From contig JBBSGD010000049.1 of assembly GCA_038254435.1 (NCBI GenBank), positions 1-12,680 on the forward strand: 12,680 bases of DNA. The letters run 5' to 3'. The position numbers were made by a program, and so were the translations under genes. Each line of letters starts with the position of its first letter. The first letter of the stretch is position 1. The notes beneath the pieces were generated by a model, which did not search any database, was not told where the DNA came from, and saw only the letters and a program-made list of their open reading frames with translations. This document shows positions 1 through 6,307 of the stretch, piece by piece. This DNA is from JBBSGD01 sp038254435 (lineage in GTDB: Bacteria; Actinomycetota; CADDZG01; WHSQ01).

Positions 1-1
1 C

Positions 2-1150
2 GTCGCTTACGCCTTCGCGGTGACGATGCTGGGCACGACGCTGCCGACGCCTCTGTATCCCATCTACCAGCAGCGCTTCGGGTTCTCGGGACTGCTCGTG
101 ACCGTCATCTTCGCCGTCTACGCGCTCGCCGTAATCGCGGGATTGCTTCTGCTGGGCAACCTGTCGGACCAGGCCGGGCGCCGGGCGCTTCTGTTGCCGG
201 GCCTCGGCCTATCGGCCTTGAGCGCGGTCTCGTTCCTCATGGCCCAGGGACTGACGCTCATCCTCGTGGGCCGGGTGCTCTCGGGGCTGTCGGCAGGCAT
301 CTTCAGCGGCACGGCGACGGCCGCGCTGATGGACCTCGTGCCCGACGATCGTCGCTCCCTGGCCCCGCCGGTGGCGGTCGCCGTCAACATCGGTGCTCTT
401 GGCCTCGGAGCGGCGCTCGCCGGCGTTCTTGCTGAGATCGCCTCCGAACCGCTGAGGCTCCCCTACGTAGTCGACCTCGGTTTGCTCATTCCCGCTGCTG
501 CGGGGATCCTGCTTGCGCCGGAAACGGTGCGTCGGCCGCCCAACATTCACTGGCGTCCGCGGCGGCTGGCGGTCCCGAGCGAGGTGCGCGCAGTCTTCGT
601 ACGGGCAGCGGCGGCGGGCTTCGGCAGCTTCGCGGTGGCGGGCCTGTTCGGGGCCGTGGGGCCCGTCCTGCTTGCAACTGCTCTCGGGCTAAGCAGCCAT
701 GCGCTGGTGGGCGGGATCATCCTGCTCCTGTTCGCCGCCTCCGCGATTGGACAGCTCGGCGTGCGCCGCCTCCCCGAGCCGCTTGCGTTGCCCGCAGGCT
801 GCCTGGGGTTGATTCTGAGCGTGGGCTTGGTGGCGGGGGCAATCGTTACGGAGTCGTTGAGCCTGCTCATCGCCGGGGCGGCGGCCGGCGGGCTCGGCCA
901 GGGCCTTGCTATCGGCTCCGGCCTGGCCGCGATCAGCGCGGGCACACCGGTGCAGCGACGTGGTGAAGCCACCTCGGCCTTTTTCGTATGGCTCTACGTG
1001 GGCCTAGCGGTACCGGTCGTCGGCGTTGGCTTCGTAATCGATGTCGTCGGCTTGCGCACCGCCGGCGTTGGCTTCAGCGTGATCGTTGGAGCGCTGATCC
1101 TCACCGTTCTTGCAAGTTTGGCGCGGGGAACCTCGCGGGACACGCAGTAA
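2..1150 (+). CDS. MFS transporter, 5' end cut off by the window
   Basis: Major facilitator superfamily permease, expected in the cytoplasmic membrane as a proton-driven exporter or importer. The frame is open from base 2, so the N-terminus lies outside the window; the GTG at 20 is an internal valine rather than a start. The visible 382 residues begin within the first membrane helix, with the family-typical segment TLPTPLYPIYQQRFGFS, followed by motif A (GNLSDQAGRR, about residues 52-61 of the visible part) between helices 2 and 3. Many further Gly/Ala/Leu-rich hydrophobic segments fit a 12-helix protein. The LPTPLYP start is common in actinobacterial and proteobacterial MFS drug-efflux-like proteins, but the substrate cannot be read from sequence. 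No frameshift is seen. It ends convergently with the next gene, 46 bp away. Confidence 0.9.
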   Translation, partial: VAYAFAVTMLGTTLPTPLYPIYQQRFGFSGLLVTVIFAVYALAVIAGLLLLGNLSDQAGRRALLLPGLGLSALSAVSFLMAQGLTLILVGRVLSGLSAGIFSGTATAALMDLVPDDRRSLAPPVAVAVNIGALGLGAALAGVLAEIASEPLRLPYVVDLGLLIPAAAGILLAPETVRRPPNIHWRPRRLAVPSEVRAVFVRAAAAGFGSFAVAGLFGAVGPVLLATALGLSSHALVGGIILLLFAASAIGQLGVRRLPEPLALPAGCLGLILSVGLVAGAIVTESLSLLIAGAAAGGLGQGLAIGSGLAAISAGTPVQRRGEATSAFFVWLYVGLAVPVVGVGFVIDVVGLRTAGVGFSVIVGALILTVLASLARGTSRDTQ

Positions 1151-1180
1151 CTGCTCCATGTGTTGGCGCGTGGGCAGGGC

Positions 1181-1196
1181 TCCAGTTACAACTGGA
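1181..1196. terminator. Hairpin between convergent genes
   Basis: A perfect inverted repeat, TCCAGT-taca-ACTGGA, fills the short gap between the MFS stop (1150) and the stop of the minus-strand gene (1197). Its position between two convergent 3' ends suggests a bidirectional terminator. There is no U-run on either side, so intrinsic termination is only a possibility. Confidence 0.35.
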
Positions 1197-1613
1197 TCAG
1201 CTCTCGGGTGGATCCAAGGCTCCGAGGAAGGAGCGCGCTTCATTGGGATCGAACAGCGAGCGCACCAGGGCTTTGCACTCCCCAAAGTTGTCACGACGCT
1301 CAGGCTCCTGTCCCGATACCGGAGGTGCGCCGTCGCTGATTGCCCACTGCCAGATAGCCTCCAACCTCGTATTCGATAGTTCCAGCTCGCTGACGAGCCG
1401 AGGCGTGTCCCGGCGCGCCGTAACCACGAATTGCGCATCGGTCTCTTGCTGGAAGTTGCCGACCACGCCCGGCATCTCGAGGAAGCCAAGGGTCTCGGGG
1501 ACAGGCATCGTCACCGAGGTTCTCACTTCGTACCAACCGCTGCTGTGCGTTCCTATCTCCCACGGCGCGGGTGTCGCTTGCTGACACCGTTGCTTGATGC
1601 TGTCGAGATCCAT
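1197..1613 (-). CDS. Hypothetical protein, ATPxPW / Ead-like type
   Basis: A 138-residue protein. It opens with a short helix and the motif ATPAPW (residues 13-18), and later has DAQFVVTARRDTPRLVSELE (59-78). This pairing (a T-P-G/A-P-W turn, then a D-A-x-F-[IV] x3 AR xD-x-P-x-L helix) recurs in small actinobacterial and phage-associated hypothetical proteins, sometimes annotated Ead/Ea22-like. Their molecular function is not known to me. The frame is open up to 1823, but I chose the ATG at 1613 because homology-like sequence starts there, a purine-rich AGAGGGAAG lies upstream, and the upstream extension reads as noise opposite the LtrA relic. It ends 46 bp from the convergent MFS gene. Confidence 0.7.
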   Translation of the reverse strand: MDLDSIKQRCQQATPAPWEIGTHSSGWYEVRTSVTMPVPETLGFLEMPGVVGNFQQETDAQFVVTARRDTPRLVSELELSNTRLEAIWQWAISDGAPPVSGQEPERRDNFGECKALVRSLFDPNEARSFLGALDPPES

Positions 1614-1680
1614 GGCGGCTTCCCTCTCACTCTTAACCTCCCAAGGCTCGCGATTCTGGATCATTGCAAGGACGGCCTCG

Positions 1681-2389
1681 GTCGTGTTCCGTATCGTAGT
1701 GCTCTCTGCAACTCGCAAGCTCACGTTTGAAACCGCGCTACAGGCACTCCTAATTTTCGTAGTGCTGTTCTGGATGTACGGGGGCTGCGTGGTTGACGAA
1801 CAGGTGCCACCGCACAGCGGCAACGCGGCGCTTGCTGCTCATCGCGGCATGGCGGCGTTCCTCATCTGCGCACTATGTCCCGGGGCCTTCGGACATAAAG
1901 GAGTGGCGTTCGGTGCCGGCTACCTCCTGGTCGTCCTCGTGCACGGCGGGGTCTGCGCTGAGACCTACGGTAGCTGCGGTGCTGTGGTTCGTGCCACTGA
2001 ACGTCCTCGGGGCGGTCAGCGTGATCGCCGCCGGGTCGTGAGCCGCCGGCATCCTACGTCCTGTGGGTGGTGCCCATCCTTTTCCAATACGTGACCTCGA
2101 CCCCGACACGCGCGGTCGACGATGAGACGCGTGCCGGATTCGACATCCACCCGACGCACTTCGTCGAACGTCACGGACTGCTGCTCGTCGTCGCGTTCGG
2201 CGAGTCGGTGGTGGCGATCGCCACTGGGATCAACGGCGCCCTTGACGCCGGCGCGCTGCCGCGGCGGCCGTCGCGGGCGTGTTCACGCTGCTCCTGGGCG
2301 TCTCTGTGGCCGCGTTCTCTCAGATAATCGGCCTCATCATCATCCTCGTCACGATGCACGACTTCGAGGCGCGGCATCGGGCCGCGTGA
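1681..2389 (+). pseudogene. LtrA-family membrane protein relic (low temperature requirement A)
   Basis: Pieces of one LtrA-like protein appear in order but in changing frames. LTFETALQALLIFVVLFWMY is followed by fragments AWLTN, QVPPH, TRRLLLIA and GMAAFLICAL, then VAFGAGYLLVVLVHGG, VLWFVPLNVLGAVSVIAAG, LWVVPILFQYVTSTPTRAV, HPTHFVERHGLLLVVAFGES and a final VFTLLLGVSVAAFSQIIGL ending at TGA 2387-2389. HPTHFVERHGLL-x5-GESVVAI is the family signature. At least six frame changes and one in-frame stop (near 2037) are needed to join them, and the N-terminal part is missing (about 235 of an expected 350-400 residues). It cannot make a working protein. The family is of poorly known function (multi-pass inner membrane). 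Exact joints and the left edge are approximate. Confidence 0.8.
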
Positions 2390-2410
2390 CAGTCAACCAC
2401 TCTCGTGCGG

Positions 2411-3301
2411 TCACCCAGCGAGCGCCGGCGGGCGCGGACGTCCGAGCGGCGCTATCTGCTTGATGACCTCGGCGAGCAGGTCGAAGACCCCCTCGTCGGT
2501 GGCGTCGGGAAGATCGACGAGCGCGAGGTCGATGCCGAGATCGGCGAGGGCGCCGAGGCGGTCGACCGCTTCGTCTACCGACGGTGAGCCGAGCATGCCG
2601 AACGTGGTGCGCGCGATCTCGTCGGGGTCACGACCTACATCGGCGCAATGGCCGGCCAGCACCTCGAGCTTGTGTGCGATGCCGTCGAGCCCGAGGCGTT
2701 CGAACAGGTTGCACGCATCGGCGTGGCGGGCCACTAGTCGCAGCGTCTTGCGCTCCCCCGCGCCACCGACGAGGATCGGTGGGCGTCTGATCGGAGCCGG
2801 TGAGTTGAGCGGTTGCTCGAGCGTGAAGTGCGGGCCCGTGTGCGGTGATGGATCGCGGTCGAACATCTGACGGGCGATGTGGAGCGTCTCCTCGAGGCGC
2901 TCGAAGCGCTCCTTCAGCGGAGGGAAGGGAAGGCCGAGCCCGCGCGCCTCCTGCTCGTTCCAGGCTGCCCCGATCCCCAGCCACGCGCGGCCGCCGGACA
3001 GCACGTCGATCGTCGTGACTGCCTTGACGAGCGCGCCGGGGTGCCGGTACGTGACGCCGGTGACGAGCGCACCCAGCTCGAGGCGCGAGGTCACGCCCGC
3101 CGCCCACGCGAGCGCGGCATAGGACTCGAGCATGGGGTCGGCAACCTCTCCTATGAAGGGGATCTGGAAGAAGTGGTCCATGGGCCAGAAGCTATGGATC
3201 CCGATGTCGTCCGCGGTACGGAGCGTCTGGCCGAGGACCGGCGCGATCGAGCCGGGGGCACCGGGATAGGAAAATTCGCAGAGATGCAGGCCCAGCAACA
3301 T
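2411..3301 (-). CDS. LLM-class F420-dependent oxidoreductase
   Basis: A 296-residue protein of the luciferase-like monooxygenase superfamily (TIM barrel), close to the normal length for the F420-dependent branch. Visible marks are WPMDHFF (39-45), the barrel strand LELGALVTGVTYRHPG (74-89), and LSGGRAWLGIGAAWNEQE (101-118). A later strand PPILVGGAGERKTLRLVARHADACN is the usual cofactor-phosphate region. Such enzymes move hydride between reduced coenzyme F420 and organic substrates in the cytoplasm; the substrate here is unknown. The start is firm: AAGGAGG (3308-3314) lies 6 nt before the ATG. It is transcribed away from the YjbR/VOC relics and ends 21 bp from the LtrA relic. No damage is seen, in contrast to its neighbours on both sides. 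Confidence 0.93.
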   Translation of the reverse strand: MLLGLHLCEFSYPGAPGSIAPVLGQTLRTADDIGIHSFWPMDHFFQIPFIGEVADPMLESYAALAWAAGVTSRLELGALVTGVTYRHPGALVKAVTTIDVLSGGRAWLGIGAAWNEQEARGLGLPFPPLKERFERLEETLHIARQMFDRDPSPHTGPHFTLEQPLNSPAPIRRPPILVGGAGERKTLRLVARHADACNLFERLGLDGIAHKLEVLAGHCADVGRDPDEIARTTFGMLGSPSVDEAVDRLGALADLGIDLALVDLPDATDEGVFDLLAEVIKQIAPLGRPRPPALAG

Positions 3302-3406
3302 GAAGAACCTCCTTGCGCGCTGTGGGAGCCGCCGTATGACCGCGGCGAAGCGTCACCATGCTAAGCGGCGCTCGGCCACGTAGGCTCGCGTGACCATGGT
3401 GGGACG

Positions 3407-3621
3407 ATGAGCCGGCCGCGGGCGACGCGGCGAAGGATCTACACGTTCGCACTGGGGGGCTTGCCGGGGGCGTACGAGGATCACCCGTGGGCGAGGACGT
3501 AGTGAAGATCAACAAGAAGGTGTTCGTGTTCTTGGGGCTCTCCGAGGCTCCGGAGCGCGGGATGACCGTGAAGCTGCGCGACCTCGACTCACGACTTCGT
3601 TTCCGCACCAGTTTTCCGTGA
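3407..3621 (+). pseudogene. MmcQ/YjbR-family gene, frameshifted and truncated
   Basis: From ATG 3407 the frame reads FALGGLPGAYEDHPW, the N-terminal signature of MmcQ/YjbR proteins (small predicted DNA-binding fold), then runs into a stop at 3500-3502. Moving back one base at 3488-3491 (GTGGGCG where GTGGGGCG is expected) continues it as GEDVVKINKKVFVFLGLSEA, then PERGMTVKLRD, ending at TGA 3619-3621. The typical family length is about 115-120 residues; only about 70 are present and the C-terminal half is missing. It starts about 100 bp from the divergent LLM gene and stops 47 bp before the VOC gene. One missing G plus loss of the C-terminus makes function unlikely. Confidence 0.8.
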
Positions 3622-3668
3622 CCTGCTACAGATATAGGTTGGGTGCAAGACAGAGAGAGGAACACCCG

Positions 3669-4075
3669 ATGGCCACCGTCAGCGTCCGCTATATCGTCGA
3701 CGACGTCGACAAGGCGATCGCGTTCTACTGTCAGCATCTCGGCTTCCGTGAGGAGATGCATCCGGCTCCTGCTTTCGCGATGCTCTCCCGAGGAGACCTT
3801 CGCCTGGTGCTCAGCGCTCCCGGTGGGGGGCCGGGCGGCGGCCAGGCCACGCCCGATGGCAAGGCGCCCGAGCCCGGAGGCTGGAACCGGTTCTCGCTCG
3901 AAGTCTCCGATCTTGCTGCCATCGTCGGGGCACTGCGCAAGGAAGGTGTCCACTTTCGCAATGACATCGTCACGGAGTAGGCGGCAAGCAGATCCTGCTG
4001 GACGACCCTTCCGGCAATCCCATCGAGCTGTTCGAGTCAACCCTGCCGGAGGCCTCCCTCTCAGGTCCCTCATGA
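3669..4075 (+). pseudogene. VOC/glyoxalase-family protein, one-base frameshift near the C-terminus
   Basis: The ATG at 3669 follows GAGAGAGG and opens with ATVSVRYIVDDVDKAIAFYC, the first beta-alpha unit of a vicinal oxygen chelate domain (lyase, dioxygenase or resistance protein). The reading frame stops at 3978-3980 after NDIVTE (103 residues). One base back, the sequence continues perfectly as GVGGKQILLDDPSGNPIELF and ends at TGA 4073-4075. The expected ACGGGAGTAGGC appears as ACGGAGTAGGC, so one G is missing. The lost segment holds the last beta strand and the conserved metal-ligand Glu (the E of IELF), so the 103-residue product should be inactive. A sequencing error would restore a normal protein of about 134 residues. 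Confidence 0.85.
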
Positions 4076-4098
4076 CGGCCTCTGTCAGGATGTGATGC

Positions 4099-4848
4099 AT
4101 GTTCGGTGCCAAAGACCGCGACGCCGTCCGCAATCGTGTTCTTCAACTAGCCTCGTCTGACCCCAGGGTCGTCGCCGGAGCCGTAGTCGGCTCACTCGCA
4201 TTCGGTGGCGGTGATCGTTGGTCTGATCTCGATCTCACGTTCGCCGTTGCGGAGGGCGTGCCTGTGGCCGATGTCCTGAGCGACTGGACGCGGAGCGTCG
4301 TGACTGAGTTCGATGCAATTCATCTTTTCGACCTTCCCAGCGGGGCTACCATCTACCGCGTATTCTTGCTCCCCGGCTGCCTACAGTTCGATCTTTCGTT
4401 CGCGCCGGCGTCGCAGTACGGGGCGGGAGGGCCGATGTTTCGGCTGCTCTTCGGGAACTCTGTTGAGAAACCCTACGCTGCGCCTCCTTCGGCCCACGAC
4501 CTGTTTGGCTGGGCGGTGGCTTACGCGCGCACTGCGCGGGCCTGCATCGAGCGTGGGCGCTGGTGGCAGGCGGAATACTGCATCAGCGCGATCCGCGATC
4601 ACGCCCTCACTCTCGCGTGCTGCGGCCGCGAGCTCCCCGCGCGCTTCGGCAGGGGCTTTGATGATCTACCTGCTGAAGCTCTCGCCGCGTTCGAGGATGC
4701 CCTCATTCGCTCGCTGGAGCGAGAGGAGCTGCTTCGTGCACTAACACGCGCGGTCGAAGGGCTGCTGCGCGAGTCAACCCAGGTCGGAGAGATGGCTACG
4801 AACGTCGAACCTCGGCTACGCGAGCTGCTCACGGTCGAGCGCGATTAG
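4099..4848 (+). CDS. Nucleotidyltransferase-fold protein
   Basis: A 249-residue protein with a Pol-beta-type nucleotidyltransferase domain. It shows the GS motif and paired aspartates GSLAFGGGDRWSDLDL (G31-S32; D43 and D45 in DLD) and a plausible third catalytic Asp in LQFDLSF (D98). The C-terminal 110 residues are helical (AYARTARACIERGRWWQAEY and on), like the helical substrate-binding half of aminoglycoside adenylyltransferases and related enzymes. The likely chemistry is transfer of a nucleotide monophosphate from NTP to a small molecule, RNA or protein; the target is unknown, and resistance is possible but not shown. A weak AGGA precedes the ATG at 4099. It is intact, sits 23 bp after the broken VOC gene, and is followed by a hairpin. 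Confidence 0.85.
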   Translation: MFGAKDRDAVRNRVLQLASSDPRVVAGAVVGSLAFGGGDRWSDLDLTFAVAEGVPVADVLSDWTRSVVTEFDAIHLFDLPSGATIYRVFLLPGCLQFDLSFAPASQYGAGGPMFRLLFGNSVEKPYAAPPSAHDLFGWAVAYARTARACIERGRWWQAEYCISAIRDHALTLACCGRELPARFGRGFDDLPAEALAAFEDALIRSLEREELLRALTRAVEGLLRESTQVGEMATNVEPRLRELLTVERD

Positions 4849-4875
4849 GAGTCGGCACCCGGCGGTGGATGCCTG

Positions 4876-4908
4876 GGAGATAACGGTGCCCAGAACCGGC
4901 TTATCTCC
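4876..4908 (+). terminator. Long hairpin after the nucleotidyltransferase gene
   Basis: GGAGATAA (4876-4883) pairs perfectly with TTATCTCC (4901-4908), and inside it CGGT (4884-4887) pairs with ACCG (4895-4898), leaving a 2-nt bulge and a 7-nt loop. It lies 27 bp after the stop at 4848 and before the next promoter, so a terminator is the simplest reading. It lacks a U-run, so it could instead be a binding site or RNA-processing element. Confidence 0.45.
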
Positions 4909-4946
4909 TTGGAATGTCTCACCGGGGTGTAGCACACCCAAAGTTC

Positions 4947-5014
4947 ATATCTATGCCTTGTAAGATATCGTCACTATATCTAGAAAGATTTATTCTCTAT
5001 ACCTATTATGGTAT
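4947..5014 (+). promoter_or_regulatory. AT-rich promoter/operator of the HTH-nucleotidyltransferase operon
   Basis: This stretch is strikingly AT-rich against a GC-rich background. It holds ATATCT (4947-4952), AGATAT (4963-4968) and ATATCT (4976-4981); the last two form a perfect dyad around 7 bp. Further on, ATACC-TATTAT-GGTAT (4999-5014) is a dyad whose spacer is a near-consensus -10 box, TATTAT (5004-5009). That box ends 6 nt before the ATG at 5016 and no Shine-Dalgarno is present, so transcription is predicted to begin at the start codon (leaderless). Dyads around the -10 suggest autorepression by the HTH protein encoded next. The -35 is not clear. Confidence 0.55.
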
Positions 5015-5015
5015 C

Positions 5016-5354
5016 ATGGGCCCCATGCAGGGAGGCGAGCTGATCCGCGAGGCCCGCAAGCGGGCCGGTCTGTCGCAGCGCGCGCTCGCGGAGCTCATGG
5101 GCACGACCCAGCCGGTGATCGCCCGATGGGAGAGGGGCAGGACCTCTCCGCCGTTCGGCCGAGTCGTTGATGCAATTCGAGCGTGCGGATTTGATCTTGC
5201 AGTTCGAATCGTGACTCGGGACGATGAGCACGCGCTCCTAGTGCAGGAGAACCTCCGACTTAGCCCCCAACAGCGACTCGAACGACTCTATGCAGGTCGA
5301 TCCGCGATCGACAAGCTCGCCGCGAAAGTTACGAGAAAGAAACCAGAACAGTGA
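5016..5354 (+). CDS. Xre-type HTH protein, probable antitoxin
   Basis: A 112-residue protein from ATG 5016 (109 if the ATG at 5025 is used; a longer in-frame extension to 4914 runs through the promoter and is rejected). Residues 8-46 form a classic HTH_3 domain: ELIREARKRAGLSQRALAEL, then MGTTQPVIARWERGRTSPP. The remainder (FGRVVDAIRACGFDLAVRI, then LSPQQRLERL) matches the tail seen in HTH proteins paired with nucleotidyltransferase toxins. The expected role is DNA binding, operon autorepression and toxin neutralisation. The stop overlaps the GTG start of the next gene by 4 nt (GTGA), indicating translational coupling. The operator-like dyads just upstream support autoregulation. The family is clear; the antitoxin role is inferred from context. 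Confidence 0.85.
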   Translation: MGPMQGGELIREARKRAGLSQRALAELMGTTQPVIARWERGRTSPPFGRVVDAIRACGFDLAVRIVTRDDEHALLVQENLRLSPQQRLERLYAGRSAIDKLAAKVTRKKPEQ

Positions 5355-6028
5355 CATTTGACCCCGAACGAATCTTGAGGATTCTTGCCCAACACGGCGT
5401 GGACTACGTTGTGGTCGGCGGCATAGGAGGGGTGCTACATGGGTCCCCGATGTCTACCGACGATGTCGACATCGTCCCCGCGCTCAAGAAAAGCAACATG
5501 GATTCGCTCTCGGCCGCGCTCAGTGCAATGAACGCAAGGATTCTCTCTCTGGAGGCGCCCGAGGGAATCAGCGTCGATTGGACGGGTAAGGATCTACAGC
5601 GCTGGATAGTCGATTTTCGGTTCTTAAATCTCATGACCGACTATGGTCGACTAGACCTCATTCATCGTCCCGGCGGCACCAGCGGTTATCAGGAGCTCGC
5701 CGCCAACGCCGAAGGTCTGGATTTAGGGGACGTGGGGATTCGAGTTGCAGCTCTCGAGGACATCATCCGCTCAAAGCAGGCCGTTGCCCGGAACCGAGAC
5801 CTTGAGCAGCTTCCAACCCTACGGCTGCTGCTCGAGAGCAAGAAGGCGACAGTCCAACCCGGACAACGAGTGCTCGTGCCATGGGAGTTATCGGATACTC
5901 ATGGAACCGTGATCGAAATCAGAGGTGTCGGACCCGCGGCACGTGCGAAGGTTCGGGTGCAAACACCCGAGGGTGGCGAAGAGGAGCTCGACTTCCCCGT
6001 GCGCGTTCTGCGAGCTGCCGCTAGCTAA
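5351..6028 (+). CDS. AbiEii/MNT-like nucleotidyltransferase with C-terminal SH3-like domain, probable toxin
   Basis: A 225-residue protein starting at GTG 5351, overlapping the HTH gene. Residues 1-165 form a minimal nucleotidyltransferase: VVGGIGGVLHGS (21-32), then STDDVDIV with metal-binding Asp at 38 and 40, and a third Asp in YGRLDLI (102). The helix ALEDIIRSKQAVARNRDLEQ (134-153) is the usual K-x2-A-x-R-x-R/K-D signature of this toxin group. Known relatives (AbiEii, MenT) act by nucleotidylating tRNA or proteins. Residues 168-222 are extra: GQRVLVPWELSDTHGTVIEI and following alternate beta strands and turns as in a small SH3-like barrel, a module also seen alone in actinobacterial hypothetical proteins (from memory). 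The gene is intact and ends 25 bp before the first selC repeat. Confidence 0.82.
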   Translation: MTFDPERILRILAQHGVDYVVVGGIGGVLHGSPMSTDDVDIVPALKKSNMDSLSAALSAMNARILSLEAPEGISVDWTGKDLQRWIVDFRFLNLMTDYGRLDLIHRPGGTSGYQELAANAEGLDLGDVGIRVAALEDIIRSKQAVARNRDLEQLPTLRLLLESKKATVQPGQRVLVPWELSDTHGTVIEIRGVGPAARAKVRVQTPEGGEEELDFPVRVLRAAAS

Positions 6029-6053
6029 CGTGCTGCGCCCCTAAGAATCCGAT

Positions 6054-6114
6054 ATGGCGGAGGCGGACGGGAATCGAACCCGCCCACCGGGGATCGCCCG
6101 GCGCACCGGTTTTG
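6054..6114 (-). repeat. selC (tRNA-Sec) 3'-half remnant, left copy, probable att site
   Basis: On the minus strand this 61-bp block reads from the anticodon loop to the CCA end of a selenocysteine tRNA: 3' anticodon-stem strand ACCGG, a long 7-bp variable arm, T arm GCGGG-TTCGATT-CCCGT, the 8-nt acceptor strand CCGCCTCC, discriminator G and CCA. It is identical to 10875-10935. Homology stops inside the anticodon: here CTTCCAAAA replaces CTTCAAAA. No GGAGGCGG 5' acceptor strand lies nearby, so it is not a functional tRNA. Breakage in the anticodon loop is the standard crossover place for tyrosine integrases. An 8-bp inverted repeat, AGAATCCG (6044-6051) and CGGATTCT (6149-6156), brackets it. 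Confidence 0.82.
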
Positions 6115-6173
6115 GAAGTTCTAGCCGAGCGGTCCTGCCCCGTCCTCTCGGATTCTGAGGAATCGCACTTAGG

Positions 6174-6189
6174 GTGGGCAGCGGCCCAC
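6174..6189. terminator. Hairpin GTGGGC-agcg-GCCCAC
   Basis: A perfect 6-bp GC-rich stem with a 4-nt loop, followed on the plus strand by a pyrimidine-rich GTTTCTCTCCTT. It would serve as a terminator for transcription arriving from the toxin operon across the repeat. The T content is only moderate, so the call is tentative. The rest of 6115-6281 shows no gene. Confidence 0.4.
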
Positions 6190-6281
6190 GTTTCTCTCCT
6201 TGCACATGCCGCGAAACCCGATCTAATCCTGCCTTGTCCGGTCCCGAGCAACCGCACTCCCTAACGCCGCTCACTGGAACG

Positions 6282-6302
6282 TACTCTAAATAGTTGAGAG
6301 TA
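6282..6302 (+). promoter_or_regulatory. Operator-like dyad before the ATP-binding gene
   Basis: TACTCT (6282-6287) and AGAGTA (6297-6302) form a perfect dyad over an AT-rich 9-bp centre (AAATAGTTG), ending 5 bp before the ATG at 6308. The position suggests a repressor site covering the promoter or translation start. No strong Shine-Dalgarno or consensus promoter box is visible. Confidence 0.35.
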
Positions 6303-6307
6303 GGCCC

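Noticed and set aside
988..1584. 198-codon plus-strand ORF across the MFS/hypothetical boundary
   Set aside because: It crosses two genes with recognisable motifs in other frames and has an Arg/Trp-rich start typical of shadow frames.
1614..1823. 70-residue N-terminal extension of the minus-strand ATPxPW protein
   Set aside because: It lies opposite the LtrA relic, has no family-like sequence, and the ATG at 1613 has a purine-rich site upstream.
3192..4133. 313-codon minus-strand ORF
   Set aside because: It has low-complexity Arg/Ser/Pro-rich shadow composition and lies opposite the YjbR and VOC sequences, whose plus-strand family motifs are clear.
4914..5015. N-terminal extension of the HTH protein
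   Set aside because: It would translate the AT-rich promoter region and carries no conserved sequence; the HTH domain begins right after ATG 5016/5025.
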